DNA from: Cognatishimia sp. 1_MG-2023 | GTDB lineage: Bacteria > Pseudomonadota > Alphaproteobacteria > Rhodobacterales > Rhodobacteraceae | DNA length: 64,000 bases | Direction of reading: 5' to 3' | Assembly: GCF_030548175.1 (NCBI RefSeq) | Contig: NZ_JAUORX010000011.1 | Span: 1 to 64,000, forward strand | In this document: one piece after another, positions 46,387 to 55,937 of the stretch | How positions within the stretch are numbered: position 1 is the stretch's first letter | Layout: each line of letters opens with the position of its first letter | The notes under the pieces: model-generated | The model's database searches: none | Seen by the model: the letters and a program-made list of their open reading frames with translations, nothing else | What the model was told of the DNA's origin: nothing | Program-made: the position numbers and the translations under genes

Positions 46387-46450
46387 GTGAAAAAATGCTT
46401 TGAAATTTCACTGACTCAGTTCAGTATGAAATAAATTAGCATTTTTTCAC
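46387..46450. promoter_or_regulatory. Long palindrome overlapping a possible promoter of the XRE-cupin regulator
   Basis: Perfect 13-bp outer arms GTGAAAAAATGCT (46387-46399) and AGCATTTTTTCAC (46438-46450), with inner arms ATTTCA-CTGA / TCAG-TA-TGAAAT around the centre. A TTGAAA -35 (46400) and a TATGAA -10-like element fall inside. The element ends 10 bp before the regulator ATG. It looks like an operator for autoregulation, or a leader hairpin. Confidence 0.6.
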
Positions 46451-46460
46451 GGAGAGCGAG

Positions 46461-47033
46461 ATGCTTCATACATCACCATCGCAGCCGAAAACGCTTGGGG
46501 CCGATCTGCGAGCACTACGCAAAGCGCGCGGGCTAACTCTTGCAGACACCGCGGCGCTGCTGGAGCGCTCGGTTGGGTGGCTTAGCCAAGTAGAACGTGA
46601 CAAGTCCGAACCGTCGATCTCTGACCTTCGCAATATCGCGCAATGTTTGGGTGTACCTCTTTCGATGCTGTTTGGTCACGATAGTGTGCCCGCAATTGAG
46701 CAAGGCTACATCGTTCGGTCAGCCACCCGTCGTCCCATGGGGTCAAATGATGAAGGGTTGATAGAAGAGCTTCTGTCCCCTGACCTAACCGACGACTTTG
46801 AGATGGTTCATTCAACGTTTCAGCCACATTCGCGTCTGCGCAATCTGATCTCACGGCCAACGCAAGAGGTGGGTTACCTGATGTCAGGATCTTTGGATCT
46901 AACGATAGGCAATCGGACTTTCACCGCGACCAAAGGCGATAGTTTTCGAATTAGAGGAGAGTCCTACCGTTGGGCCAATCCTTATGACGAACCGGCTGTC
47001 GCAATCTGGGTGATTGCTCCGCCGGTGTACTAA
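46461..47033 (+). CDS. XRE-family transcription regulator with C-terminal cupin domain
   Basis: A 190-residue regulator. The helix-turn-helix is at about 12-66 (LGADLRALRKARGLTLADTA, SVGWLSQVERDKSEPS). The C-terminal cupin (about 100-185: GYLMSGSLDLTIGNRTFTATKGDSFRI in parts) is a likely small-ligand sensor. This architecture often controls amine and amino-acid catabolic genes. It lies directly upstream of the first FAD/GcvT dehydrogenase and probably controls it. Confidence 0.9.
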   Translation: MLHTSPSQPKTLGADLRALRKARGLTLADTAALLERSVGWLSQVERDKSEPSISDLRNIAQCLGVPLSMLFGHDSVPAIEQGYIVRSATRRPMGSNDEGLIEELLSPDLTDDFEMVHSTFQPHSRLRNLISRPTQEVGYLMSGSLDLTIGNRTFTATKGDSFRIRGESYRWANPYDEPAVAIWVIAPPVY

Positions 47034-47126
47034 CTCGCTGATCCCCGGAAACGCATAATCGTTGAGGTAAGCGCGACGATTTCAAACTGACGACAGTCTC
47101 GATCTATTCAAAATAGGGTACCGAAA

Positions 47127-49571
47127 ATGGCAAACTTTCCGACAACTGCGCGCGTGGTCATCATTGGTGGCGGTGCTATCGGTGTTTCGACGTTGTACCA
47201 TCTCGCCAAATCCGGCTGGACCGATTGCGTGCTGCTTGAAAAGAACGAACTCACGGCCGGATCAACCTGGCACGCCGCAGGGAACTGCCCGAACTTTTCA
47301 GCATCTTGGGCCGTGATGAATATGCAGCGGTATTCGTTGGAGATGTATCGCACCTTAGCGGATGATGTCGATTATCCAATGAACTACCACGTGACCGGCG
47401 CATTGCGATTGGGCCATACCAAAGAGCGTATGCAAGAGTTTGAGCGCGTGGCATCAATGGCACGGCACCAAGGGCTTGAGATGGATATGCTCAGTCCAAC
47501 AGAGGCCCTAGAATACTATCCCTTTATGGAGACGCACGACCTACAGGGCGTACTTTGGGATCCGTTAGACGGTGACATTGACCCAGCTCAGTTGACCCAA
47601 GCGATGGCCAAAGGCGCGCGTTCGCTCGGAGCAAACATTCAACGCTTCTGTCCTGCGACTGGTGTCAGCCGTGAAGACGACGAATGGATCGTTCACACAG
47701 ATAAGGGTGATATAAGATGTGAGTTCGTGGTGAACTGCGGCGGGTATTACGCCAAGCGGATTGGTGAATGGTTTAAACCATTCGGCGGGCGCGATGTTCC
47801 AATGACTGTGATGTCTCATCAGTATTTTTTGACAGAAGAAATTCCGGAAATTGAAGAGTGGACAAAGGAGTCTGGACGAAAGCTACCGATGATCCGCGAC
47901 GTTGATAGCTCATACTACCTGCGCCAAGATAAACACGGGTTAAACCTTGGCCCCTACGAACGAAATTGTAAGGCGCACTGGATAACGTCTCAAGATCCGA
48001 TGCCCGAAGACTTTTCGTTCCAACTGTTCCCAGACGATCTTGATCGACTGGAATGGTACATCGAAGACGCGATGGAACGGGTTCCGGTGCTGGGAACACA
48101 AGGCGTTGGGCGCGTGATCAATGGGCCAATCCCTTATGCACCTGACGGTCTGCCTTTGATGGGTCCAATGCCCGGTGTGAAAAACGCATTCGAAGCGCAT
48201 AGCTTTACTTTTGGCATCGTTCAGGCTGGTGGCGCAGGAAAAGTGATGGCGGAATGGATCACCGAAGGTGAAACCGAATGGGACATGTGGGCAGTGGACA
48301 GTCGCCGCTACACCGAACATGCGGATTTCGATTTTAGTTTGAACAAGGCATTGGAAACCTACGGCCATGAATACGCGATGCATTTCCCACATCACGAATG
48401 GCCAGCGGCGCGGGATAAAAAGCTCTCGGAAAATCACGAACGCCTCTTGGCAGATGGCGCTCAGATGGGGGCATACAACGGATGGGAACGCGCGAATTGG
48501 TTCGCCAAGCCCGGGGACGATGTAACTGAAGTTGCGACAGAAACCTGGGATCGAAACGGCCCATGGGCCATTCGGGTGAAAGAAGAAGTTGAAGCCGTAC
48601 GTGACGGCGTCGGTGTGATCGACATGTGCGGTTTTTCTCGGTTTGAATTGTCTGGCGCTGGCGCGGCTGAATGGTTGCGTTCGCAAGTCGCAGGAGCGTT
48701 GCCGAAATCCGGCCGTATGAACCTCGTGTATTTTACCGATACCAAAGGTCGGATCGTGACCGAGATGTCCTGTATCCGCCATGGCGAAGATCAGTTTGTA
48801 TTGATGACAGCTGCTGTTGCGCAATGGCACGACTATGAACTTCTATGGCGCAGCTTGCCTGATGGCCTCTCTCTAGTGGACCGTTCCAAAGATCAAACGA
48901 CGATGCTGGTTACCGGCCCAAAGTCGCGCGAGCTGTTTGCGGCCATCTCGGATGCCGATTTATCTATGGGTTGGTTAACGCATCAGCACACGCAAATCGC
49001 AGGATGCGAATGTGCCTTGGCGCGGGTGTCGTTCGCCGGGGAACTTGGTTGGGAAGTGCATTGCGATACACATCATGCGAAAGCGATCTATGAGGCAATA
49101 CGCAACGCTGGCGCGACGCCATTCGGTATGTACGCGCTAGATTCCATGCGGATTGAAAAAGGGTATCGCACATGGAAAGGCGACTTATCGTCGGATTATA
49201 CCATGCTGCAAGCAGGTCTAGGTCGGTTCGTGAAGTTGGAAAAACCGCAGGAGTTTTCTGGCAAAGTAGCATTGATAAATGAGACAAAAACAGGCTCTAA
49301 TAAGGCCTTTGTTACACTTATCGTAGAGGCCGGTGATTCAGACGCGCCCTATATGTCGTCAATCTGGAAGGATGGCGAAATTGTTGGGGAAACCACTTCT
49401 GGCAACTTTGGATACCGCGTGAACAAATCTATCGCGCTGGCAATTGTGCGTGCTGACTTGGCGATCGAAGGCACCAAGCTAGACGTTGAGATTTTTGGTC
49501 AAAAGTTTCCGGCTATTGTGCAAAAGGATGGTCCGCTCTGGGATCCAGATAACAGCCGCATCCGCGCATGA
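47127..49571 (+). CDS. Dimethylglycine/sarcosine dehydrogenase-like FAD-GcvT protein 1
   Basis: An 814-residue two-part flavoenzyme. The N-terminal DAO-type FAD domain starts VVIIGGGAIGVSTLYHLAKSGW; the His in TAGSTWHAAG (H49) matches the residue that binds FAD covalently in dimethylglycine dehydrogenase. The C-terminal half (about 430-810) is a GcvT-like folate domain with SFAGELGWEVH and LDSMRIEKGYRTWKGDLS. Such enzymes demethylate N-methyl amines and pass the methyl carbon to tetrahydrofolate. The exact substrate (dimethylglycine, sarcosine or other) is open. It overlaps the GlxA-type regulator gene by 4 bp. Confidence 0.88.
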   Translation: MANFPTTARVVIIGGGAIGVSTLYHLAKSGWTDCVLLEKNELTAGSTWHAAGNCPNFSASWAVMNMQRYSLEMYRTLADDVDYPMNYHVTGALRLGHTKERMQEFERVASMARHQGLEMDMLSPTEALEYYPFMETHDLQGVLWDPLDGDIDPAQLTQAMAKGARSLGANIQRFCPATGVSREDDEWIVHTDKGDIRCEFVVNCGGYYAKRIGEWFKPFGGRDVPMTVMSHQYFLTEEIPEIEEWTKESGRKLPMIRDVDSSYYLRQDKHGLNLGPYERNCKAHWITSQDPMPEDFSFQLFPDDLDRLEWYIEDAMERVPVLGTQGVGRVINGPIPYAPDGLPLMGPMPGVKNAFEAHSFTFGIVQAGGAGKVMAEWITEGETEWDMWAVDSRRYTEHADFDFSLNKALETYGHEYAMHFPHHEWPAARDKKLSENHERLLADGAQMGAYNGWERANWFAKPGDDVTEVATETWDRNGPWAIRVKEEVEAVRDGVGVIDMCGFSRFELSGAGAAEWLRSQVAGALPKSGRMNLVYFTDTKGRIVTEMSCIRHGEDQFVLMTAAVAQWHDYELLWRSLPDGLSLVDRSKDQTTMLVTGPKSRELFAAISDADLSMGWLTHQHTQIAGCECALARVSFAGELGWEVHCDTHHAKAIYEAIRNAGATPFGMYALDSMRIEKGYRTWKGDLSSDYTMLQAGLGRFVKLEKPQEFSGKVALINETKTGSNKAFVTLIVEAGDSDAPYMSSIWKDGEIVGETTSGNFGYRVNKSIALAIVRADLAIEGTKLDVEIFGQKFPAIVQKDGPLWDPDNSRIRA

Positions 49572-50527
49572 CAGCGCCGCGTGACATCATACGTTTCGAC
49601 ATCATTATCGCCGACGGCTTTGTACTAACAGAGCTGGCGGCAGTGACAGACACCTTGCGTCTTGCCAATCGCGTCAGCGCGGTGCCACCATTTTCGTGGG
49701 AATACGTATCTATCAAAGGCGGCCTTAAATCATCGAGTAGCGATGCTTTTGTAACGACCCACCCTATACAGGACCGGCCAGATGCCGATTACATGTTCGC
49801 CTTGGGCAACTCGGATCAGGACTGTCCCGACTTGGCGTTGCAGAGTGTGATTGCAAAATACCTGCACCGCCATGCAAACGTGTATTTATTGGCAGAGGCA
49901 GCAAGCCGTTACATCAAAGACAGCGACTCTGATTTGTTAGTGCGCACCACCCATTGGGAAAACTCAGAGCTTATGAGTGAGCGCGGTAAACACGTCCACA
50001 CGTCGAATTCTATTGCCGCACAAGATGGAAAGCTCGTGACCTGTGCCGGGATGGGTGCAACAGTAGATGTGATGCTGTCAGTGATTGGTGCCCACGTGCC
50101 CCAAGCGACGAAGTTGGCTGTGGCCAATATTCTGTTGCATGACACAATCCGGGACTTTGCAACGTCCCAGCCTTTTTTAGGTGCTAAGGGCGCAGGGACG
50201 GGTGATCAGGAGTTAGATCATTGCATTGAAATCATGCAAGCTAATATTGAAGACCCTCTACCAATTGGCGAGTTGGTGGGTGTTTTAAATGTATCGAACC
50301 GTTCGCTCGAACGGAAGTTTCAGACGATGCTAAACACTACCCCCAACCGATTTTACCGTGAATTGCGACTAACGAAGGCAAACAACTTGCTTTTGAATAC
50401 GACGCTAAGTGTACGCGATGTCGGTTTGGCCTGCGGCTTCAGTAATGGATTTTCCGGCCTGTACAAAAGCTACTATGGGATCACGCCCTTTGCATTGCGC
50501 AAGCAACGACGCGCCGCGCAATCTTGA
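49568..50527 (+). CDS. GlxA-type AraC-family regulator with DJ-1/PfpI-like domain
   Basis: A 319-residue regulator. The N-terminal ~190 residues form a class I amidotransferase-like sensory domain (TCAGMGATVDVMLSVIGAHV lacks a clear catalytic triad); the C-terminal AraC HTH pair occupies about 215-312 (LVGVLNVSNRSLERKFQTML, GLACGFSNGFSGLYKSYYGITPF, in parts). Regulators of this type (GbdR, SouR) control glycine betaine, dimethylglycine and sarcosine use in Pseudomonas. It overlaps the upstream dehydrogenase by ATGA and precedes the second. Confidence 0.9.
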   Translation: MTAPRDIIRFDIIIADGFVLTELAAVTDTLRLANRVSAVPPFSWEYVSIKGGLKSSSSDAFVTTHPIQDRPDADYMFALGNSDQDCPDLALQSVIAKYLHRHANVYLLAEAASRYIKDSDSDLLVRTTHWENSELMSERGKHVHTSNSIAAQDGKLVTCAGMGATVDVMLSVIGAHVPQATKLAVANILLHDTIRDFATSQPFLGAKGAGTGDQELDHCIEIMQANIEDPLPIGELVGVLNVSNRSLERKFQTMLNTTPNRFYRELRLTKANNLLLNTTLSVRDVGLACGFSNGFSGLYKSYYGITPFALRKQRRAAQS

Positions 50528-50615
50528 TGTGATTTCCGTCAGATTTGTCGCATTTCACACATTTTTATTTCGAACCTTGTGACAAGTTACGCGGGTGATC
50601 AAAAGGGGACCAGCT

Positions 50616-53066
50616 ATGAACGACATTCCAACTAAGGCCCGCGTGGTGATTATCGGCGGCGGTGTGATCGGTTGTTCCGTAGCCTATCATCTGGCCAAGA
50701 AAGGTTGGAAAGACATTGTCTTGCTTGAACGTAAACAGCTTACTTCTGGTACAACGTGGCATGCCGCTGGCCTGATCGCTCAACTACGCGCGACCAAAAA
50801 TATGACCAAGCTCGCGAAGTATTCGCAGGAGCTTTATGGTGAATTAGAGTCTGAAACAGGCGTTTCGACAGGGTTTAAGCGCTGTGGCTCCATCACCGTT
50901 GCACTGACAGAAGAACGCAAAGAAGAGATTTACCGTCAAGCTGCAATGGCGCGCGCATTTGGCGTTGAGGTCGAAGAGATTTCGAATGAACGTGTTCAGG
51001 AACTGTATCCCCATCTCAACTTAGATGGCGTGAAGGGGGCGGTGTATTTACGCAAAGACGGTCAAGGTGATCCTGCCAATATCGCTTTAGCCTTGGCAAA
51101 AGGTGCCCGGCTGAACGGTGCTTTGATCAAAGAGCGCATTAAGGTGACCGGGCTACGCAAAGAAGACCGTAAAGTTGTTGGCGTGGACTGGCAATCAGAC
51201 GATGGTTCGCAAACGGGTCACATCGCTTGTGACATGGTGGTGAACTGCGCGGGCATGTGGGGCCAAGAGGTTGGTAAAATGGCGGGCGCAAACGTGCCGC
51301 TTCAAGCCTGCGAACACTTTTACATAGTAACCGAAAACATCGAGGGGCTTACACAACTACCGGTTCTGCGGGTTCCAGATGAATATGCCTATTACAAAGA
51401 AGATGCGGGCAAAATCTTGTTGGGCGCCTTTGAGCCCGTCGCCAAACCTTGGGCGATGGATGGCATTCCAGAAGACTTTGAATTTGACCAGCTCCAAGAG
51501 GATTTCGATCATTTCGAACCTATCCTAGAAATGGCGGTGGATCGTGTTCCACTACTGGCAGAAGCAGGCATTCATACATTTTTCAATGGCCCAGAATCCT
51601 TTACACCTGATGATGCCTACCATCTGGGCCTTGCGCCAGAGTTGGATAATTTTTGGGTCGCGGCAGGTTTTAACTCTATCGGTATTCAATCTGCGGGCGG
51701 TGCGGGGATGGCCTTGGCCGAGTGGATGGATGGCGGCGAAAAGCCATTCGACTTAGGTGATGTCGATATTTCGCGGATGCAACCCTTTCAGGGGAACAAG
51801 CGATACCTTTTCGAGAGGTCGAAGGAAACGCTTGGTCTGTTGTTCAAAGATCATTTCCCGTTCAAGCAAAAAGAAACGGCGCGCGGTGTGCGACGCTCTC
51901 CTCTGCATCACCACCTGTTAGAGCGTGGCGCTGTCATGGGCGAGTTTGCGGGTTGGGAACGCGCCAATTGGATTGCGAAACCGGGGCAGTCTCGCGAATA
52001 CGAATACACTTGGAAACGCCAGAATTGGTTTGAAAATTCTGCCAATGAACATCGGGCCGTGCGTGAAAATGTGGGCCTGTATGACATGAGTTCTTTCGGC
52101 AAAATCCGGGTCGAGGGCCCGGATGCCGAGGCGTTCATGAACTATATCGGCGGCGGGAACTTTTCCGTCGCGAATGGTAAAATCACTTACACGCAGTTTC
52201 TTAATCGCAATGGCGGTATCGAGGCGGATGTAACGGTGACACGGCTGTCTGAAACGACCTACTTGGTCGTCACACCTGCCGCGACATGCCTAGCAGACCA
52301 TACGTGGATGCGTCGCCATGTGGGTGAGTTCCGCGTAGTCATAACTGATGTCACTGCTGGCGAGGCTGTGATGGCTGTCATGGGTCCAAATGCGCGGGCC
52401 TTGTTGCAGAAAGTGTCGCCTAACGACTTCTCAAATGAAGTGAACCCTTTCGGCACAGCCCAAGAGATTGAGATAGGCATGGGCCTCGCCCGTGCGCATC
52501 GGGTCACTTATGTCGGGGAACTGGGTTGGGAGATTTATGCATCTTCTGACATGGCAGGCCACGTCTTTGAAACCTTGTGGGAAGCTGGCCAAGATATGGA
52601 CCTACAGCTGTGCGGCCTGCACATGATGGATAGTCTGCGGATCGAGAAGGGCTATCGCCACTTTGGGCATGACATCACTTGCGAGGATCACGTGATCGAC
52701 GCCGGCTTAGGCTTTGCTGTCAAAACAGATAAGCCAGATTTCATCGGTAAAGAGGCTGTGCTGAAGCGTAAGGAAACCGGTCCGCAAAACCGATTGCTGC
52801 AATTCCGACTGACTGATCCAGAGCCGCTGCTATATCACAACGAACCAATTCTCAGAGACGGCGAAATTGTCGGATTCCTGTCGTCTGGTGCCTATGGGCA
52901 TACACTCGGCGGCGCTATGGGGCTTGGGTATGTGCCCTGTTCTGGGGAAAGCGCCACCGAGGTTTTGGCCTCGACCTATGAGATTGACGTTATGGGGATG
53001 CGGATCAAAGCAGAGGCGTCAATTCGCCCGATGTATGATCCCACGTCGTCTCGGGTCAAAGCCTAA
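50616..53066 (+). CDS. Dimethylglycine/sarcosine dehydrogenase-like FAD-GcvT protein 2
   Basis: An 816-residue paralogue of the 47127 protein with the same architecture: FAD motif VVIIGGGVIGCSVAYHLAKKGW, covalent-FAD-type His in TSGTTWHAAG (H49), and a GcvT domain with TYVGELGWEIYA and MDSLRIEKGYRHFGHDIT. The substrate-facing middle differs clearly from copy 1 (for example LIAQLRATKNMTKL against NCPNFSASWAVMNM), suggesting a different methylated amine. I chose the ATG at 50616 with AAAGGGG upstream. Its last four bases overlap the converging small-protein gene. Confidence 0.88.
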   Translation: MNDIPTKARVVIIGGGVIGCSVAYHLAKKGWKDIVLLERKQLTSGTTWHAAGLIAQLRATKNMTKLAKYSQELYGELESETGVSTGFKRCGSITVALTEERKEEIYRQAAMARAFGVEVEEISNERVQELYPHLNLDGVKGAVYLRKDGQGDPANIALALAKGARLNGALIKERIKVTGLRKEDRKVVGVDWQSDDGSQTGHIACDMVVNCAGMWGQEVGKMAGANVPLQACEHFYIVTENIEGLTQLPVLRVPDEYAYYKEDAGKILLGAFEPVAKPWAMDGIPEDFEFDQLQEDFDHFEPILEMAVDRVPLLAEAGIHTFFNGPESFTPDDAYHLGLAPELDNFWVAAGFNSIGIQSAGGAGMALAEWMDGGEKPFDLGDVDISRMQPFQGNKRYLFERSKETLGLLFKDHFPFKQKETARGVRRSPLHHHLLERGAVMGEFAGWERANWIAKPGQSREYEYTWKRQNWFENSANEHRAVRENVGLYDMSSFGKIRVEGPDAEAFMNYIGGGNFSVANGKITYTQFLNRNGGIEADVTVTRLSETTYLVVTPAATCLADHTWMRRHVGEFRVVITDVTAGEAVMAVMGPNARALLQKVSPNDFSNEVNPFGTAQEIEIGMGLARAHRVTYVGELGWEIYASSDMAGHVFETLWEAGQDMDLQLCGLHMMDSLRIEKGYRHFGHDITCEDHVIDAGLGFAVKTDKPDFIGKEAVLKRKETGPQNRLLQFRLTDPEPLLYHNEPILRDGEIVGFLSSGAYGHTLGGAMGLGYVPCSGESATEVLASTYEIDVMGMRIKAEASIRPMYDPTSSRVKA

Positions 53067-53380
53067 CCACGCATGGGACCTTCGGGGCGGTAACGATCCA
53101 TGACGCTATCTAGCATGTCATTGGTGATGGTCGGGTTTTCGGCCTGAAGGCACGGCAAAAGGACCGCTTTGTTCATTCTCTGGCGCTCGCCACTAGGCGC
53201 GTGATTGCGTGCGGGCTGCACGTCACTAAAGCAAGTGACAAAGACCTGTTCGGGAATGTTCAGGTCCGCCGCAATTTTGTCGGTTGGCCGTTCTCCACGC
53301 TGCAAGGTTTCGGATGTTGCAACAGTCGCCAAAGACAGGCCGCCGAATAGGATGATTGCGGTGTAAGGAATTAACTTCAT
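53063..53380 (-). CDS. Small secreted protein, unknown function
   Basis: A 105-residue protein with a signal peptide (MKLIPYTAIILFGGLSLATVA, cleavage near residue 22). The mature part has two cysteines (FVTCFSDV and LLPCLQAE) and the segment KAVLLPCLQAENPTITNDML followed by DSVMDRYRP, which I recall as a recurring pattern in Rhodobacteraceae hypothetical proteins. Function unknown. It converges on the second dehydrogenase, overlapping by 4 bp, and is divergent from rarD. Confidence 0.75.
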   Translation of the reverse strand: MKLIPYTAIILFGGLSLATVATSETLQRGERPTDKIAADLNIPEQVFVTCFSDVQPARNHAPSGERQRMNKAVLLPCLQAENPTITNDMLDSVMDRYRPEGPMRG

Positions 53381-53522
53381 TTTGCTCGCTCCGTTTGTGT
53401 TTCAAAAGGTAATACGAAGCCATCACAAGTTTCCGTCGCAGCTATCACGAAAAATCATGATTTCGCGTGCTGTTAGTTATGCAAAGTCTCTGACATATAT
53501 GGCTCAACAGGAGGCATATTTG

Positions 53523-54425
53523 ATGGTCCAAACGTCACCAAAATTGGTAGAGTTAGATACACCGCGTGGGTTGATGTTCGCAATCACGGCCTATGTTTCA
53601 TGGGGCTTTCTGCCGCTGTACATGAAGGTGCTATCGCATGTGCCAGCTGCAGAAGTCGTCGCGCATCGGGTGATTTGGTCTATTCCAGTTGCTGGCGCTG
53701 TTTTGATCGTATTGCGCAGAACGCAGGCCCTACAAGAAGCGTTTCGAAATCCACGCATGTTGATGATGGCGTGCCTTACCGCGAGCTTAGTGTCGATCAA
53801 TTCGGGCACTTATGTGTATACCATCGCCAATGATCGCGCAGCGGATGCAGCGTTGGGATATTACATTAACCCGTTATTCTCGATGTTTCTTGGAATAGTC
53901 CTGTTGGGCGAGCGTCCGACACGGGCACAAATGGTGTCAATCGGATTGGCTGCAATCGCAGTTGTCGTGCTGATCGTTGAGTCACCTAGCCCACCTTGGG
54001 TTCCTTTGATTTTGACGGGGAGTTGGGGGTTCTATGCGTATTTCAAGAAATCACTACCAATCGGACCAAACCAAGGTTTCTTACTAGAATTACTCATCCT
54101 CTCCGTACCAGCCGCCGCATATCTGGCTTACCTTTCCGGCACAGGTCAAAACAGCTTTACGAATTCACCATCGAACGCGTGGCTATTGATCGGCTGCGGC
54201 GTGGTCACAGCGATCCCGCTTATGATTTACGCGAACGGAGCCAAACTGATCCGCCTATCAACCGCAGGCATTCTTCAATACATCGCACCAAGTTTGATTT
54301 TTCTCATTGCGATCTTTGTCTTTGACGAAAAGCTTGATCATAGCCGCATGATTGCGTTTCCGATGATTTGGCTGGCCTTGGTCATCTACTCAGTCTCAAT
54401 GTTTCGAGAGATGCGAAAGCGCTAA
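53523..54425 (+). CDS. rarD: RarD/EamA-family transporter
   Basis: A 300-residue membrane protein with about ten hydrophobic segments and two EamA-like halves. RarD features are FAITAYVSWGFLPLYMKVL and AAEVVAHRVIWSIP near the N-terminus, then NRxADAALGYYINPL (NDRAADAALGYYINPLFS) and IPLMIYANGAKLIRLSTAG. The substrate is unknown. I chose the ATG at 53523 because a perfect AGGAGG lies 8 nt upstream; earlier in-frame codons back to 53382 give an unconserved basic leader. Confidence 0.9.
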   Translation: MVQTSPKLVELDTPRGLMFAITAYVSWGFLPLYMKVLSHVPAAEVVAHRVIWSIPVAGAVLIVLRRTQALQEAFRNPRMLMMACLTASLVSINSGTYVYTIANDRAADAALGYYINPLFSMFLGIVLLGERPTRAQMVSIGLAAIAVVVLIVESPSPPWVPLILTGSWGFYAYFKKSLPIGPNQGFLLELLILSVPAAAYLAYLSGTGQNSFTNSPSNAWLLIGCGVVTAIPLMIYANGAKLIRLSTAGILQYIAPSLIFLIAIFVFDEKLDHSRMIAFPMIWLALVIYSVSMFREMRKR

Positions 54426-54462
54426 GCTTGTTCTAATCGGTGCAAATCGCTATGCCCGCCTT

Positions 54463-55116
54463 ATGAGCCAGATCACCCCATACGACCCTCCGCAGGACCC
54501 GCTTGAGATATTGCACGAAGACAGTGACATCATTGTCTTGAACAAGCCCTCTGGCTTGCTCTCTGTGCCTGGACGGGGCGACCATATGGCGGACTGTTTG
54601 CTCAGTCGTGTTCAGGCAGCTTTTCCCGATGCATTATTAGTGCATCGCTTGGACCGTGATACCTCGGGCATCATTGTTTTTGCAATGACGCCTCATGCCC
54701 AACGCAATCTGTCGATGCAGTTTGAAAAGCGGACGACTAAAAAGACCTATGTGGCACGCGTAAATGGAACTGTGGCCGAGAAAACCGGTACAGTCGATTT
54801 TCCACTGATTGTGGATTGGCCAAACCGCCCCCTGCAAAAGGTCTGCCACGAAACCGGCAAGGCGGCCGTTACAGACTGGCGCGTTTTGCGCTATGATGAC
54901 GGCGAGACGCGCGTTCGCCTAACGCCAAAAACGGGCCGCAGCCACCAGCTACGTGTTCACATGCTCGCATTGGGCCATGTGATGCTAGGTGATCCCCTTT
55001 ATGCCACCGGGGAAGCCCTGAACCATCCTCGGTTGATGCTGCACTCAGAAGAGCTGCGCATCAAGCACCCGGAAAGCGGTAAGGGCATCAGCTTTCGGGC
55101 CAAAGCGCCGTTTTGA
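54463..55116 (+). CDS. RluA-family pseudouridine synthase
   Basis: A 217-residue enzyme that isomerises uridine to pseudouridine in rRNA or tRNA. The catalytic Asp is in LVHRLDRDTSGIIV (about residues 60-73); LNKPSGLLSVPGRG and TGRSHQLRVHM are further family motifs. There is no N-terminal S4 domain, as in RluA itself, so 23S rRNA and tRNA U32-type targets are possible. Confidence 0.92.
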   Translation: MSQITPYDPPQDPLEILHEDSDIIVLNKPSGLLSVPGRGDHMADCLLSRVQAAFPDALLVHRLDRDTSGIIVFAMTPHAQRNLSMQFEKRTTKKTYVARVNGTVAEKTGTVDFPLIVDWPNRPLQKVCHETGKAAVTDWRVLRYDDGETRVRLTPKTGRSHQLRVHMLALGHVMLGDPLYATGEALNHPRLMLHSEELRIKHPESGKGISFRAKAPF

Positions 55117-55209
55117 ACAATGCGTTTGCAAAAGCGCACCTTGACCTTACGCGCAATGGCGTCAATCTGTGGCGTATAACGAAGATGGCTTGCCATATTG
55201 GAGGATTAC

Positions 55210-55860
55210 ATGGGTATTCGCATTAACGACGTTGTTCCAGATTTTACCGCAGAGACAGATCAGGGCACAATTTCATTCCACGATTGGATCGGCGACAGCT
55301 GGGCGATTTTGTTCTCACACCCAAAAGATTTTACACCAGTTTGCACCACCGAATTTTCTGCGGTTGCTCAATTGGCAGACGAATGGGCCGCACGTGGCAC
55401 CAAAGTGATTGGTGTCTCTGTAGATGGTGTCGAAGAGCATAAGGGTTGGAAGAAAGATATCGAATCCTATGGCAATGCTCCGGCACAATTTCCAATTATC
55501 GCTGACGGCGGTCTAGAGGTCTCTAAGCTATTCGACATGCTCCCAGCCGAAGCGTACCTGCCTGATGGTCGAACACCAGCGGACAGTGCCACAGTGCGTT
55601 CCGTATTCATTATTGGACCGGACAAGCAACTCAAGCTGTCGATGACTTACCCAATGACAGTAGGCCGGAACTTCGCCGAAATCCTACGCGCGCTGGACGG
55701 CTTGCAAATGTCAGGCAAAGGCGTCGCAACACCAGCCAATTGGGTTCCGGGCGAAGACGTGATCATTCCACCAACCGTCAGCAACGAAGACGCAAAGGCA
55801 AAGTTTGGCGAGTTCGAAACGATCTTTCCTTACCTGCGTAAGACTAAAGCGCCTGAGTGA
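55210..55860 (+). CDS. 1-Cys peroxiredoxin (Prx6 type)
   Basis: A 216-residue peroxiredoxin that reduces hydrogen peroxide and organic peroxides. The peroxidatic Cys45 is in DFTPVCTTEF, and it is the only cysteine in the protein, so an external thiol must resolve the sulfenic acid. The long C-terminal extension (PANWVPGEDVIIPPTVS) fits the Prx6 subgroup. I chose the ATG at 55210 with GGAGG upstream; a TTG at 55198 would add four residues. Confidence 0.92.
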   Translation: MGIRINDVVPDFTAETDQGTISFHDWIGDSWAILFSHPKDFTPVCTTEFSAVAQLADEWAARGTKVIGVSVDGVEEHKGWKKDIESYGNAPAQFPIIADGGLEVSKLFDMLPAEAYLPDGRTPADSATVRSVFIIGPDKQLKLSMTYPMTVGRNFAEILRALDGLQMSGKGVATPANWVPGEDVIIPPTVSNEDAKAKFGEFETIFPYLRKTKAPE

Positions 55861-55874
55861 TATGTCTTTTGAAG

Positions 55875-55900
55875 TGGGAGCAACGTTTTGCTCCCATTTA
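55875..55900 (+). terminator. Probable terminator after the peroxiredoxin gene
   Basis: TGGGAGCAA / TTGCTCCCA (55875-55883, 55888-55896) with a CGTT loop; the T tail (TTTATTT) is modest. Confidence 0.65.
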
Positions 55901-55937
55901 TTTGGGGTTCGTTCTCTTTTGATTTATCTTTGCTATT

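Noticed and set aside
47940-48830. 296-codon frame antisense to the first FAD/GcvT gene
   Set aside because: Shadow frame; the sense strand is clearly coding with conserved motifs.
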